From the NCBI GenBank assembly GCA_025355595.1, contig JANXZI010000315.1:1-6678 (forward strand): a DNA stretch of 6,678 nt, read 5' to 3'. The translations under genes were made by a program, and so were the position numbers. The notes beneath the pieces were generated by a model. That model saw nothing but the letters and a program-made list of their open reading frames with translations. It searched no databases and was not told the DNA's origin. This DNA is from Spartobacteria bacterium. GTDB lineage: Bacteria > Verrucomicrobiota > Verrucomicrobiia > Chthoniobacterales > Chthoniobacteraceae. Position 1 is the stretch's first letter; the number at the start of each line of letters is the position of its first letter. Of this stretch, positions 1 through 6,480 are shown in pieces.

Positions 1-733
1 AGCTGAGGTCGAGGTCTTCGGTGAGTGTGTCGTGTTGCCATCCGCCTGCCTCGACAATGCAGGACTTGCGCCAGATGCCGGCGGTGCCGTTGAAATTGAT
101 GAATCGTCCCGAGCGGTTGCGGCCCGTCTGCTCGAGGAGCAGGTGGCCGTCGAGGAACATGGCCTGCACGCGCGTGAGCATCGAATAGGTGCGGTTCAGG
201 TGGCCCCAGCGGGTCTGGATCATGCCGACCTTCGGGTCGGAAAAATAATCCACGGTGCGTTTCAGGACATCCGGTGTGGGGACGAAGTCGGCGTCAAGGA
301 TGAGGATGAATTCGCCCTTGGCCGACTGGAGCCCATTTTCCAGGGCACCGGCCTTGAAGCCCGTGCGGTCCACCCGGTGGATGTGGCTGATGTCGAACCC
401 GCGGACGAGCAGTGCAGAGACGAGTTTTTCGGCCAGTTCGCGGGTCTCGTCGGTCGAGTCGTCGAGGACCTGCACATCGAGGAGGTCGTGCGGGTAGTCG
501 AGCTTCGAGACGGAATCGAGCAGGCGCTCGACGACGTAGAGCTCATTGAAGATGGGCAACTGGACCGTGACCCGCGGCAGCTTTTCGAGCTTGGCCAGGG
601 GCTGCGGTGCGTTGCGCCTGTTCTTTAGGAAGAGGTAAACGATGAGATAGCGATGCAGGCCGTAAAGGGAAATTCCCAGCAGTACAGCGGTGTAGCAAAG
701 CGTCCAAATGATAGTTCCCAGATTGTCGGGCAT
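1..733 (-). CDS. Processive family 2 glycosyltransferase, cellulose/mannan-synthase-like (N-terminal 244 residues, cut by window edge)
   Basis: The reverse strand is open from ATG at 733 to the window edge, giving 244 codons plus one base. Residues 5-37 contain a hydrophobic N-terminal membrane segment followed by basic residues. The catalytic domain starts at about residue 54 (VTVQLPIFNE). It shows the family 2 landmarks in order: DDSTDET at 91-97 (nucleotide-sugar binding), the DAD metal motif at 147-149, FNGTAGIWR at 214-222, and the catalytic-base motif TED at 238-240. The Q-x-x-R-W motif and the C-terminal membrane helices would lie beyond the left edge. These features fit a membrane enzyme that polymerises sugars from UDP- or GDP-sugars and moves the chain across the inner membrane. 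The DDSTDET and FNGTAGIWR signatures recall bacterial cellulose synthases and plant CslA-type mannan synthases. The polymer made cannot be decided here. No Shine-Dalgarno is seen; the ATG was chosen because it directly precedes the membrane segment and no nearer in-frame ATG exists upstream. No bcs-type partner gene is visible. Confidence 0.93.
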   Translation of the reverse strand, partial: MPDNLGTIIWTLCYTAVLLGISLYGLHRYLIVYLFLKNRRNAPQPLAKLEKLPRVTVQLPIFNELYVVERLLDSVSKLDYPHDLLDVQVLDDSTDETRELAEKLVSALLVRGFDISHIHRVDRTGFKAGALENGLQSAKGEFILILDADFVPTPDVLKRTVDYFSDPKVGMIQTRWGHLNRTYSMLTRVQAMFLDGHLLLEQTGRNRSGRFINFNGTAGIWRKSCIVEAGGWQHDTLTEDLDLS

Positions 734-852
734 GCGGTATAAAAAGCCGTTTCCGGCAAAAAGAAGGGCGCATAGTGGGGGCGAAGTCGAAGCGGTCAAG
801 AGTAAAACCCGCCGCCATGCTTGGCACCGCGCTGGATGAAGCAGAAAACCGT

Positions 853-872
853 CGGCTGTTTCAAAACAGCCG
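853..872 (-). terminator. Hairpin overlapping the stop codon of the 70-residue gene; weak candidate terminator
   Basis: Bases 853-861 (CGGCTGTTT) are exactly complementary to 864-872 (AAACAGCCG), giving a 9-bp stem, or in practice 8 bp with a four-base loop. On the minus strand the TGA stop of the upstream small gene (861-863) sits in the loop. The bases that follow are ACGGTTTTCTGCTT, a broken T-run rather than a clean one. The hairpin could terminate or protect the 3' end of the transcript that starts at the hydrolase gene. It would also separate that transcript from the glycosyltransferase gene 120 bp further on. The pairing is directly visible; the terminator role is inference. Confidence 0.35.
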
Positions 873-1073
873 TGGGACTTCGTCCGCGGGTTCGGCGGTC
901 ATGCCGAGGGCGTTTTCGCGTTCGTGCTCGGAGAGGCCGCGCCACCATTCCCGCGCCTCCTTTTCCGAATACGCCAGCAGGGTGAAGCTGCGCCCGCGCC
1001 AGTCTATCTCGCACGGGACGGCATCCACCTCATCGGCGCGACAGTGAATCCATGGGACTCGGATGGTTTTCAT
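861..1073 (-). CDS. Small protein of unknown function (70 residues)
   Basis: I do not recognise the family. The frame starts with ATG at 1073 (MKTIRVPWIHCRADEVDAV) and ends with TGA at 861-863. The product is soluble-looking and mixed in charge, with no membrane segment or signal peptide. The middle reads like a short beta hairpin with a tryptophan (CEIDWRGRSFTLLAY, about residues 21-35). It is followed by an acidic/basic amphipathic helix rich in Glu, Arg and Trp (SEKEAREWWRGLSEHEREN, about 36-54), then a short acidic tail. Support for a real gene comes from its position in a gap between two genes on the same strand, its start 52 bp after the hydrolase stop, the natural protein-like composition, and the hairpin at its stop. 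Against it are the small size, the lack of a ribosome-binding site, and other open frames over the same bases. It may be co-transcribed with the hydrolase. Confidence 0.55.
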   Translation of the reverse strand: MKTIRVPWIHCRADEVDAVPCEIDWRGRSFTLLAYSEKEAREWWRGLSEHERENALGMTAEPADEVPRLF

Positions 1074-1125
1074 GTGGGGGCGAGAAATATGCGGCGGATC
1101 TGGAAATGGCGAACAGGAACCGCGA

Positions 1126-1905
1126 TCAAAATGTGAGCTTCATCCCGTCCGTGGCGATGCGCACGCCGGCGGGCAGTCCGGACTCGGTCTCCGCGTGGCC
1201 GAGGTCGTGGCAGAGGTGCGTGAGGAGCGTCTGCCGCGGGCGGATGGCTGCCGCGGTCTCGAGGGCTTCGGTGAGGTTCATGTGCGTGGGATGCTCGCGA
1301 TGTCGCAGTGCGTCGAGGATGAGCGTGTCCACTCCGGCGATCCGTGCGCGCACGGCGTCGGGCACGGATTTGCAGTCGCTCAGGTAGGCGACGAGCGGCC
1401 GCCCGTCGCGGATGAAAAGGTAGCCGTAAGTAGTCACGCGCCCGTGCGGCACCGGCAGCGGGACGATCTCCGTCCCGCCGAGGCGGAATGCGGCATCCAC
1501 CGGGTGGGCCTCGGGATGGAGGTAGCCCGGCCACCGGTTCTGCCCGTCGAATGCAAACGAAAACGCCTGCCGCAACTGACCGAGCGTGGCCTCCGACCCA
1601 TAGACCGGCAGCACTTTTCCCCCGTGGCAGAACGCGCGCAGGTCATCGAAACCCATGATGTGATCCGTGTGCGCGTGCGTGAATACCACGGCATCCACGC
1701 GCCGGATATTCTCGCGCAGCGCCTGCGTGCGGAAGTCCGGCCCGGTGTCCACGAGCCACGCGCATTCCGGCGTCTCGACGTAGGCCGCGGCGCGCGTGCG
1801 CTGGTCGCGCGGATCGGCGGAACGGCACACCGCGCAGTCGCACGCGAGCACCGGCACCCCGTGCGAGGTTCCGGTGCCGAGGAAGGTGAAAGTGAAGTCG
1901 CCCAT
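1126..1905 (-). CDS. Metallo-beta-lactamase-fold hydrolase, PhnP-like
   Basis: This is a complete 259-residue cytoplasmic protein with no signal peptide. It opens with the family-typical strand and loop FTFLGTGTSHGVP (residues 4-16). The HxHxDH metal motif is at 77-82 (HAHTDH), followed by IMGFDDLR. Further likely metal ligands are H154 (PVPHG), D177 (LSDCKS) and H230 (LTHLCH). H208 in HPTH is the probable active-site histidine. A Cys triad, C22, C24 and C27, with H233 matches the extra structural zinc site known from E. coli PhnP. The length also fits that family. PhnP cleaves phosphoribosyl 1,2-cyclic phosphate in phosphonate breakdown, and relatives act on other cyclic phosphodiesters. No phn genes are in view, so the substrate is open and I give no symbol. 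ATG at 1905 is chosen because the conserved fold begins almost at once and no in-frame ATG lies just upstream. It is divergent from the protease gene and probably heads a transcript with the 70-residue gene. Confidence 0.92.
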   Translation of the reverse strand: MGDFTFTFLGTGTSHGVPVLACDCAVCRSADPRDQRTRAAAYVETPECAWLVDTGPDFRTQALRENIRRVDAVVFTHAHTDHIMGFDDLRAFCHGGKVLPVYGSEATLGQLRQAFSFAFDGQNRWPGYLHPEAHPVDAAFRLGGTEIVPLPVPHGRVTTYGYLFIRDGRPLVAYLSDCKSVPDAVRARIAGVDTLILDALRHREHPTHMNLTEALETAAAIRPRQTLLTHLCHDLGHAETESGLPAGVRIATDGMKLTF

Positions 1906-1974
1906 GAAGGGCGCGGAGCATCGGGCGCGGGCGCGGGCGAGGCAATCGGGAACCTGCGAGCCAGCGGCCTGCGG

Positions 1975-1988
1975 AAATCACAAATCAC
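1975..1988 (+). repeat. Tandem heptamer AAATCAC, two copies
   Basis: AAATCAC at 1975-1981 is repeated exactly at 1982-1988 and then runs into AAAATGC, the left arm of the neighbouring palindrome. In effect it extends that arm. Two copies are too few to claim an operator. Confidence 0.45.
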
Positions 1989-2046
1989 AAAATGCAAAGG
2001 GCAACGCACGAGCACCGGCGAACGCCCTTTGCGTTTTGAATTTTGT
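1980..2046. repeat. AT-rich imperfect palindrome with a 15-bp core stem
   Basis: The left core arm 1988-2002 (CAAAATGCAAAGGGC) pairs with the right core arm 2024-2038 (GCCCTTTGCGTTTTG) over 15 positions. The only irregularity is 1993 opposite 2033, which is a G-U wobble in plus-strand RNA. After a 3x3 internal loop, five more pairs join 1980-1984 (ACAAA) to 2042-2046 (TTTGT). The apical loop is 21 nt (2003-2023) and may hold a small CGC/GCG inner pairing. T-rich sequence follows the stem on both strands, so it could look like a terminator in either direction. A terminator is not expected between two divergent starts, though. The composition differs sharply from the surrounding genes. The best reading is a dispersed intergenic repeat or a structured 5' leader element; which of these is inference. 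Confidence 0.6.
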
Positions 2047-2138
2047 AGTCTGCTGTCTTGCGCGCCACGCCGCCCGTTCCATCAGTCCCGGATTTTCCGC
2101 GTTGCCGCCTTGCAACCGCGTGTGTTTGCTCCCGCGCC

Positions 2139-5100
2139 ATGAAGCTCCCCACATTCTTCGTCTTCCTCGCCGCACTCGTGTTTCGTGCAGCAGCGGAGGA
2201 CGCTCTCGATGCGCGGCTCATGCGGATGCCCGCCGTTTCGGAAAAGCAGATCGCATTTGTGTACGCGGGCGACATCTGGATTTCGCCGAAGGAAGGCGGC
2301 ACGGCGATCCGGCTCAGTTCGCCGGCGGGCGAGGAATTGTTCCCGCGCTTTTCGCCGGACGGCCGCGAGATTGCGTTCACCGCAAACTATGACGGCAGCG
2401 AGTGCATCTATGTGATGCCCGTGAGTGGCGGAGAGCCGCGCAGGGTGACCTACCACAGCGCCGCGGACCGCATGGTGTGCTGGTGGCCGGATGGCAAGAG
2501 CGTCGTCTTCGCGTCGCGGCGGGAGAGCTTCTCAGATCGCGTGAGCCAGTTTTACCGCGTGAATGCGCAGGGCGGGATGCCCTCGAAGCTGCCGATCCCG
2601 TACGGCGAATTTGGCGCGATCTCGCCCGACGGAAAGACCTTCGCCTACACGATGACGGACACTGATCGCGCGTCGTGGAAACGCTACCGCGGCGGCATGG
2701 CGCCAGACGTCTGGCTCTTTCACCTCGACACCGGCGCGGCGGAAAACATCACGCACGACGACGCCAACGACTCGCAGCCAATGTGGGCCGGAAACGACCG
2801 GCTCTATTTCCTCTCGGATCGCGGTGAAAAGAAACGCGCGAACCTCTGGTGCTATGAAGTCACCGAAAAGGACGCCGCGAAAAAACTCCGGCAGGTGACG
2901 AATTTCACCAGCTACGATGTGCGCTATCCGTCCATCGGGCCGAAGGAGATGGTGTTCGAAAACGGCGGCACGCTCATCCTCCTCGATCTCAAATCGGAGG
3001 AGACGCGGCAGGTGAAAATCGAGGTCATCACGGACAAGGCCACGCTGCGTCCTCATGTGCAGAATGTCGGCGGGCTCGTGCGCAACGGCACCATCTCACC
3101 GACCGGCAAACGCGTGATGATCGAGGCGCGCGGCGAGATTTTTTCGGTGCCCGCGGAGAATGGCGTGATCCGCAATCTCACCGACTCGCCGGGCGTGGCC
3201 GAGCGGTATCCCGCGTGGTCGCCGGATGGAAAATGGATCGCCTATTTCAGCGACCGCAGCGGCGAATACGAGCTGACGCTCCGGAGCCCGGACGGCAAGG
3301 GCGAGGAGCGGCAGCTCACGGAATTTTGCAAAGGCTGGCGCTACCAGCCGCACTGGTCGCCCAACAGCCGGAAGATCGCGTTCATTGATTCCGAAATGCA
3401 GATCTGGCTCGTGGATGTGGAGACGAAGCAGACCACGCCGGTGGACCACCAGATGTGGTTGTACCACGGCGAACTGGAAAATTTTTCCTTCTCGTGGAGC
3501 CCCGACAGCCGCTGGCTCGCCTACGCGGGTGACACGGAAAACCGCCAGCAGGCCGTGGTGATCTACGACACGAAGGACAATCAGAAGCACCAGGTCACGA
3601 GCGCATTTTATGACGACGACATGCCGGTCTTCGATCCGAACGGGAACTACCTCTACTATCGCAGCAAGCGGACTTTTTCGCAGCACCACAGCGAATTCGA
3701 CAACACCTGGGCGTACGTGAACAGCCACGCGCTCATCTGCGTGCCGCTGCGCAAAGACCTCCCGTCGCCGCTGGCGCCGAAGAACGACGAGGAGCCGGTG
3801 AGGAAAGATCCGCCGAAGGAGACGCCGAAGGGAGCACCGCAGGGAGCGCCGAAAAGCAACGAGCCACCGAAGAAGCCGGACGATTCCAAAAAAGGCGAGA
3901 CGAAGCCCGATGACTCGAAGCCGATTCCGCAGCCGCCCAACCGCAGCGTCGTCGTGCAGACGAAAAACGGCCCGGTGACGATGATGGCCGGCACCGCGCA
4001 GCCGACACGGCCGACGGATGTGAAGATCGATCTCGATGGCTTCGAGGGACGCGCGATCGTGCTGCCCGTGGGCAGCGGGCGCATTGACCAGCTCGGCGCA
4101 CTGCCGGGAAAGGTCATCTTCCGCTGGCCGCCGCGCGTGGGTTCAAACACCCGCACTTCGCCGCTCAGCTTTTACGACATCAATGGCCGGGCCGAGCGCA
4201 TGATCCTCGACGACGTGGGCGGCTACGAGATCAGTGCGGACGGCAACAAGCTGCTTGTCGCGAAAGGCGGAACCTGGGCCGTCATCGCAGCCGCGGAGGG
4301 GCAGAAGATGGAACGCCTGCTGCCCACCGGCGCGCTGGAGACGACCGTGGATCCCGTGGCCGAGTGGCGGCAGATGTTCGACGACGCGTGGCGCATCGAG
4401 CGCGACTTTTTCTACGACCCGTATCTGCACCTCGTGCAGTGGCAGCAGATGCGCGAGCGCTATCGCAAGATGATTGATGCCTGCGCGACGCGGCATGACG
4501 TGAACTACGTGCTCGGCGAACTCCTCGGCGAACTCAACAGCTCGCACACCTACCGCAGCGGAGGCGACATGGCGGCGCCGGTGCACCGCCGCGTCGGCTA
4601 CCTCGGCTGCGACTACGCGCTGGAGCAGGGAGCGTTTCGGATCAAGCGCATCCTCGACGTCGCGCCGTGGGACACCGGCGTGCGTTCGCCATTGCGCGGG
4701 CCGGGCGTGCCGGTGAAGGAAGGCGACTTCCTCCTCGCGGTGAATGGCCGCAAGCTCGACCCGAAGCTCGAGCCCGCCGCGGCATTCATGGGCCTCGCGG
4801 AAAAAACCGTCGTCCTCACCATCAACGACAAGCCCGTGCCCGAAGGCGCGCGCGAGGTGATCTTGCACACGCTCGGCACCGAGTCTGCGCTCCGCCACTA
4901 CTCGTGGATCCACCAAAATCGCCTGCGCGTCGAGGCCGCAACCGGCGGGCGCGTCGGCTACATCTACGTGAAAAATACCGGCGACGAGGGCCAGACCGAA
5001 CTTTACCGCCAGTGGCGCGGGCAGGTGCAAAAGGACGCGCTCATCATTGACGAGCGCTGGAACAGCGGCGGCCACATTCCCGACCGCTTCATCGAGCTGC

Positions 5101-5549
5101 TCGATCGCAAGATCACGAACTACTACGCCGTGCGCGACGGCCGCGACTGGTCCTCGCCCTCCGTCACCGCCGACGGCCCGAAGGTGATGCTCGCCAACGG
5201 CTGGAGCGGCTCCGGCGGCGACTGCTTCCCATTCCTCTTCCAGCAGAAAAAACTCGGCCCCGTGATCGGCACGCGCACGTGGGGCGGGCTGATCGGCATG
5301 ACCGGCTGCCCGCCGCTCGTGGACGGCGGCAAGGTCACCGTGCCGACTTTCGCGATCTACGACACGAGCGGGAAATGGATCATCGAGGGCACCGGCGTGA
5401 AGCCCGACATCGAGGTGCTCGAAGATCCCGCCGCGCTCGCCAAAGGCACCGACCCGCAGCTCGAGCGTGGCATCAAGGAAGTGCTCGACCAGCTCGCCAA
5501 AAATCCGCCGAAGCGACCCGCGAAACCGGGCTACACGGATCGACGCTGA
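2139..5549 (+). CDS. Secreted tricorn-family serine protease (S41)
   Basis: This 1136-residue protein starts with a signal peptide (MKLPTFFVFLAALVFRAAA; likely cleavage A19|E20). The first beta-propeller, of TolB/PD40-like blades (FSPDGREIAF, ISPDGKTFAY), covers about 22-290. The second propeller (AWSPDGKWIAYFSD, HWSPNSRKIAF, SWSPDSRWLAY) runs from about 295 to 730, interrupted by a Pro/Lys/Asp-rich linker at about 545-601. The helical C1 domain begins at D738. A PDZ domain lies at about 818-925 and the S41 catalytic core at about 939-1110. The tricorn catalytic set is complete: S802-H803 in NSSHTY, nucleophile S1025 in GWSGSGGD, and E1083 in IIEGTGVKPDIEV. DERWNSGG (971-978) is the usual S41 loop. 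Length fits Thermoplasma tricorn (about 1070) plus signal and linker. Tricorn is known to cut polypeptides into short oligopeptides; here this would occur in the periplasm or outside the cell. An in-frame ATG at 2058 would add 27 residues, including Cys and Arg, ahead of the signal peptide, so 2139 is preferred. Confidence 0.95.
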   Translation: MKLPTFFVFLAALVFRAAAEDALDARLMRMPAVSEKQIAFVYAGDIWISPKEGGTAIRLSSPAGEELFPRFSPDGREIAFTANYDGSECIYVMPVSGGEPRRVTYHSAADRMVCWWPDGKSVVFASRRESFSDRVSQFYRVNAQGGMPSKLPIPYGEFGAISPDGKTFAYTMTDTDRASWKRYRGGMAPDVWLFHLDTGAAENITHDDANDSQPMWAGNDRLYFLSDRGEKKRANLWCYEVTEKDAAKKLRQVTNFTSYDVRYPSIGPKEMVFENGGTLILLDLKSEETRQVKIEVITDKATLRPHVQNVGGLVRNGTISPTGKRVMIEARGEIFSVPAENGVIRNLTDSPGVAERYPAWSPDGKWIAYFSDRSGEYELTLRSPDGKGEERQLTEFCKGWRYQPHWSPNSRKIAFIDSEMQIWLVDVETKQTTPVDHQMWLYHGELENFSFSWSPDSRWLAYAGDTENRQQAVVIYDTKDNQKHQVTSAFYDDDMPVFDPNGNYLYYRSKRTFSQHHSEFDNTWAYVNSHALICVPLRKDLPSPLAPKNDEEPVRKDPPKETPKGAPQGAPKSNEPPKKPDDSKKGETKPDDSKPIPQPPNRSVVVQTKNGPVTMMAGTAQPTRPTDVKIDLDGFEGRAIVLPVGSGRIDQLGALPGKVIFRWPPRVGSNTRTSPLSFYDINGRAERMILDDVGGYEISADGNKLLVAKGGTWAVIAAAEGQKMERLLPTGALETTVDPVAEWRQMFDDAWRIERDFFYDPYLHLVQWQQMRERYRKMIDACATRHDVNYVLGELLGELNSSHTYRSGGDMAAPVHRRVGYLGCDYALEQGAFRIKRILDVAPWDTGVRSPLRGPGVPVKEGDFLLAVNGRKLDPKLEPAAAFMGLAEKTVVLTINDKPVPEGAREVILHTLGTESALRHYSWIHQNRLRVEAATGGRVGYIYVKNTGDEGQTELYRQWRGQVQKDALIIDERWNSGGHIPDRFIELLDRKITNYYAVRDGRDWSSPSVTADGPKVMLANGWSGSGGDCFPFLFQQKKLGPVIGTRTWGGLIGMTGCPPLVDGGKVTVPTFAIYDTSGKWIIEGTGVKPDIEVLEDPAALAKGTDPQLERGIKEVLDQLAKNPPKRPAKPGYTDRR

Positions 5550-5596
5550 ATCCAATCCCGGAGCGGCTGGCTCGCATGATCGGTCTGGTCGGTGAG

Positions 5597-5611
5597 GCGA
5601 TTGCAAATCGC
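5597..5611 (+). other. Short hairpin between the protease and the lipoprotein gene
   Basis: GCGATT (5597-5602) pairs with AATCGC (5606-5611) around a GCA loop. The stem is only 6 bp and no T-run follows, so it is unlikely to stop transcription efficiently. Read-through into the lipoprotein gene, 90 bp after the protease stop, remains plausible. Confidence 0.2.
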
Positions 5612-5639
5612 ATCGCGCCCCGGCAGCCTTCAGCCCATA

Positions 5640-6461
5640 ATGATGCTCCTCCGCTCCACGGCATTCCTCGCGTTCGCCGCGCTCATCACCTTCCTCGGCG
5701 GCTGCAAAAGATTCGTGTCCGGCTTCGACCAAACCCCCGGTCCCGTCACCACAGTCCTCCTTCACCTGCAGCCTGCCATAAACCAGGAGACCGGCGAACG
5801 CATCGCGGTGGACGCCGCCACGCTTGCAAAAGCAAAGCAAGTCATCGGCAAGCGCCTCTCTTCTGCCGGCTTTGACGCCTTTGTGATCAGTCCCCAGCCT
5901 CCCGACCGGCTCACCGTGCGCTGCAAGGCACTCGCACCCGCGCAGCTCGAAGTCTTTCGCAAATGTATCGCGATCACCGCGGTTCTCGACTTCCGTACGG
6001 TGCATCCCGAAAGCGATTCCCTGCTGCCAGCGATTGAGGCGAAACAAAGCATTCTCGATCCCGCTTGGACGATTCTTTCTTTCAGGAAGGACAAGGATAC
6101 TGAAGCTGCTGAACGTCGGCTCATCGTCCGGCGCGTGCCGGAAATCAGCGGCGTCCGTATCAAGTCCGCGCGCGCCGTTTATGACCAGCAGGGCTGGTCC
6201 ATCAGCATCGAGTTTGACAAGATTGGGGGCGACAAATTCTTCGAAATCACGCGCGCGATGCGCCCGAGCGTTGATCGATTCGCCATCGTGCTGGACGGCC
6301 AAATTATCTCCGCGCCCACCACGCAAGTCCAAGGAGGCATTGCAGGTGGCAGTTGCATACTCACCGGTAAATACAGCGAGAAGGAAGCCCGCGAATTCGC
6401 CAGCGCGCTCAACAATCCGCTGTCCCATCCCATGAAGATCGAGGAGGAGAGCACGAAATAG
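5640..6461 (+). CDS. Lipoprotein with a stand-alone SecD periplasmic (P1) domain
   Basis: This 273-residue protein begins with a lipoprotein signal: R5, a hydrophobic core at 7-19, and the lipobox LGGC with acylated C22. The rest aligns by eye with the first periplasmic domain of SecD/SecDF. The first base half has a helix and strand (residues 61-97: TLAKAKQVIGKRLSSAGFDA, then DRLTVRC). It is followed by ITAVLDFRTV (111-120), which resembles SecD's 'AQLEFRLV'. A variable head covers about 121-180. The second base half follows: WSISIEFDKIGGDKFFEIT (186-204), RFAIVLDGQIISAP (213-226) and IAGGSCILTGKYSEKEAREF (234-253). SecD's six membrane helices are absent, and the protein ends soon after the P1 domain. 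SecD itself helps pull exported proteins from the Sec channel using the proton gradient; without helices this protein cannot do that alone. It may bind export clients or regulate a complex, which is inference. The double ATG at 5640/5643 is chosen over GTG 5592, which would put 16 polar residues before the signal. Confidence 0.82.
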   Translation: MMLLRSTAFLAFAALITFLGGCKRFVSGFDQTPGPVTTVLLHLQPAINQETGERIAVDAATLAKAKQVIGKRLSSAGFDAFVISPQPPDRLTVRCKALAPAQLEVFRKCIAITAVLDFRTVHPESDSLLPAIEAKQSILDPAWTILSFRKDKDTEAAERRLIVRRVPEISGVRIKSARAVYDQQGWSISIEFDKIGGDKFFEITRAMRPSVDRFAIVLDGQIISAPTTQVQGGIAGGSCILTGKYSEKEAREFASALNNPLSHPMKIEEESTK

Positions 6462-6480
6462 TTTTGCAGCGGCGCGACGC

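Larger units (their letters stand above)
1906..2138. promoter_or_regulatory. Divergent intergenic region; must hold promoters for both flanking genes
   Basis: This 233-bp gap separates the start codons of two genes that point away from each other, so transcription start signals for both are expected here. I could not find a convincing -35/-10 pair on either strand. The left third is very GC-rich, with the hexamer GGGCGC repeated at 1923-1928 and 1929-1934 and then GGGCGA. The centre (about 1975-2050) is markedly AT-rich and contains a palindrome. The right part before the protease start has no clear Shine-Dalgarno. Open frames that run through this gap look like shadows. Confidence 0.5.

Noticed and set aside
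32..628. A 198-codon plus-strand open frame opposite the glycosyltransferase
   Set aside because: The opposite strand encodes an uninterrupted glycosyltransferase with all motifs in order, so the plus frame is an antisense shadow.
1923..1940. The GGGCGC hexamer repeats as an operator or microsatellite
   Set aside because: Only two exact copies and one near copy occur, in DNA whose composition makes such runs likely by chance.
1980..2046. The palindrome as a simple intrinsic terminator
   Set aside because: Both flanking genes start here and diverge, so no transcript needs to end at this place unless there is an unseen small RNA or leader attenuator.
2058..2138. A longer protease with its start at 2058
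   Set aside because: The extra 27 residues would precede a good signal peptide with polar and Pro/Arg/Cys-rich sequence. A start at 2139 puts the signal peptide at the N-terminus, where it must be.
1063..2142. A 359-codon plus-strand open frame opposite the hydrolase gene
   Set aside because: It is a shadow of the hydrolase gene. It runs through the intergenic palindrome and ends inside the protease signal peptide region, and its translation resembles no protein family.
3771..3941. A gene boundary or fusion junction at the proline-rich linker
   Set aside because: The reading frame is continuous, and propeller and tricorn C1/PDZ/S41 sequence follows in the normal family order. It is an insert, not a junction.
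5592..5639. A GTG start at 5592 for the SecD-like lipoprotein
   Set aside because: It would put 16 mostly polar or basic residues ahead of the lipoprotein signal. The ATG pair at 5640/5643 gives a standard signal length to C22.
4143..6428. A 761-codon open frame on the minus strand across the protease and lipoprotein genes
   Set aside because: It is antisense to two well-supported genes. Its translation is rich in Arg, Ala, His, Val and Glu with no recognisable domain, as expected for a mirror frame of GC-rich codons.
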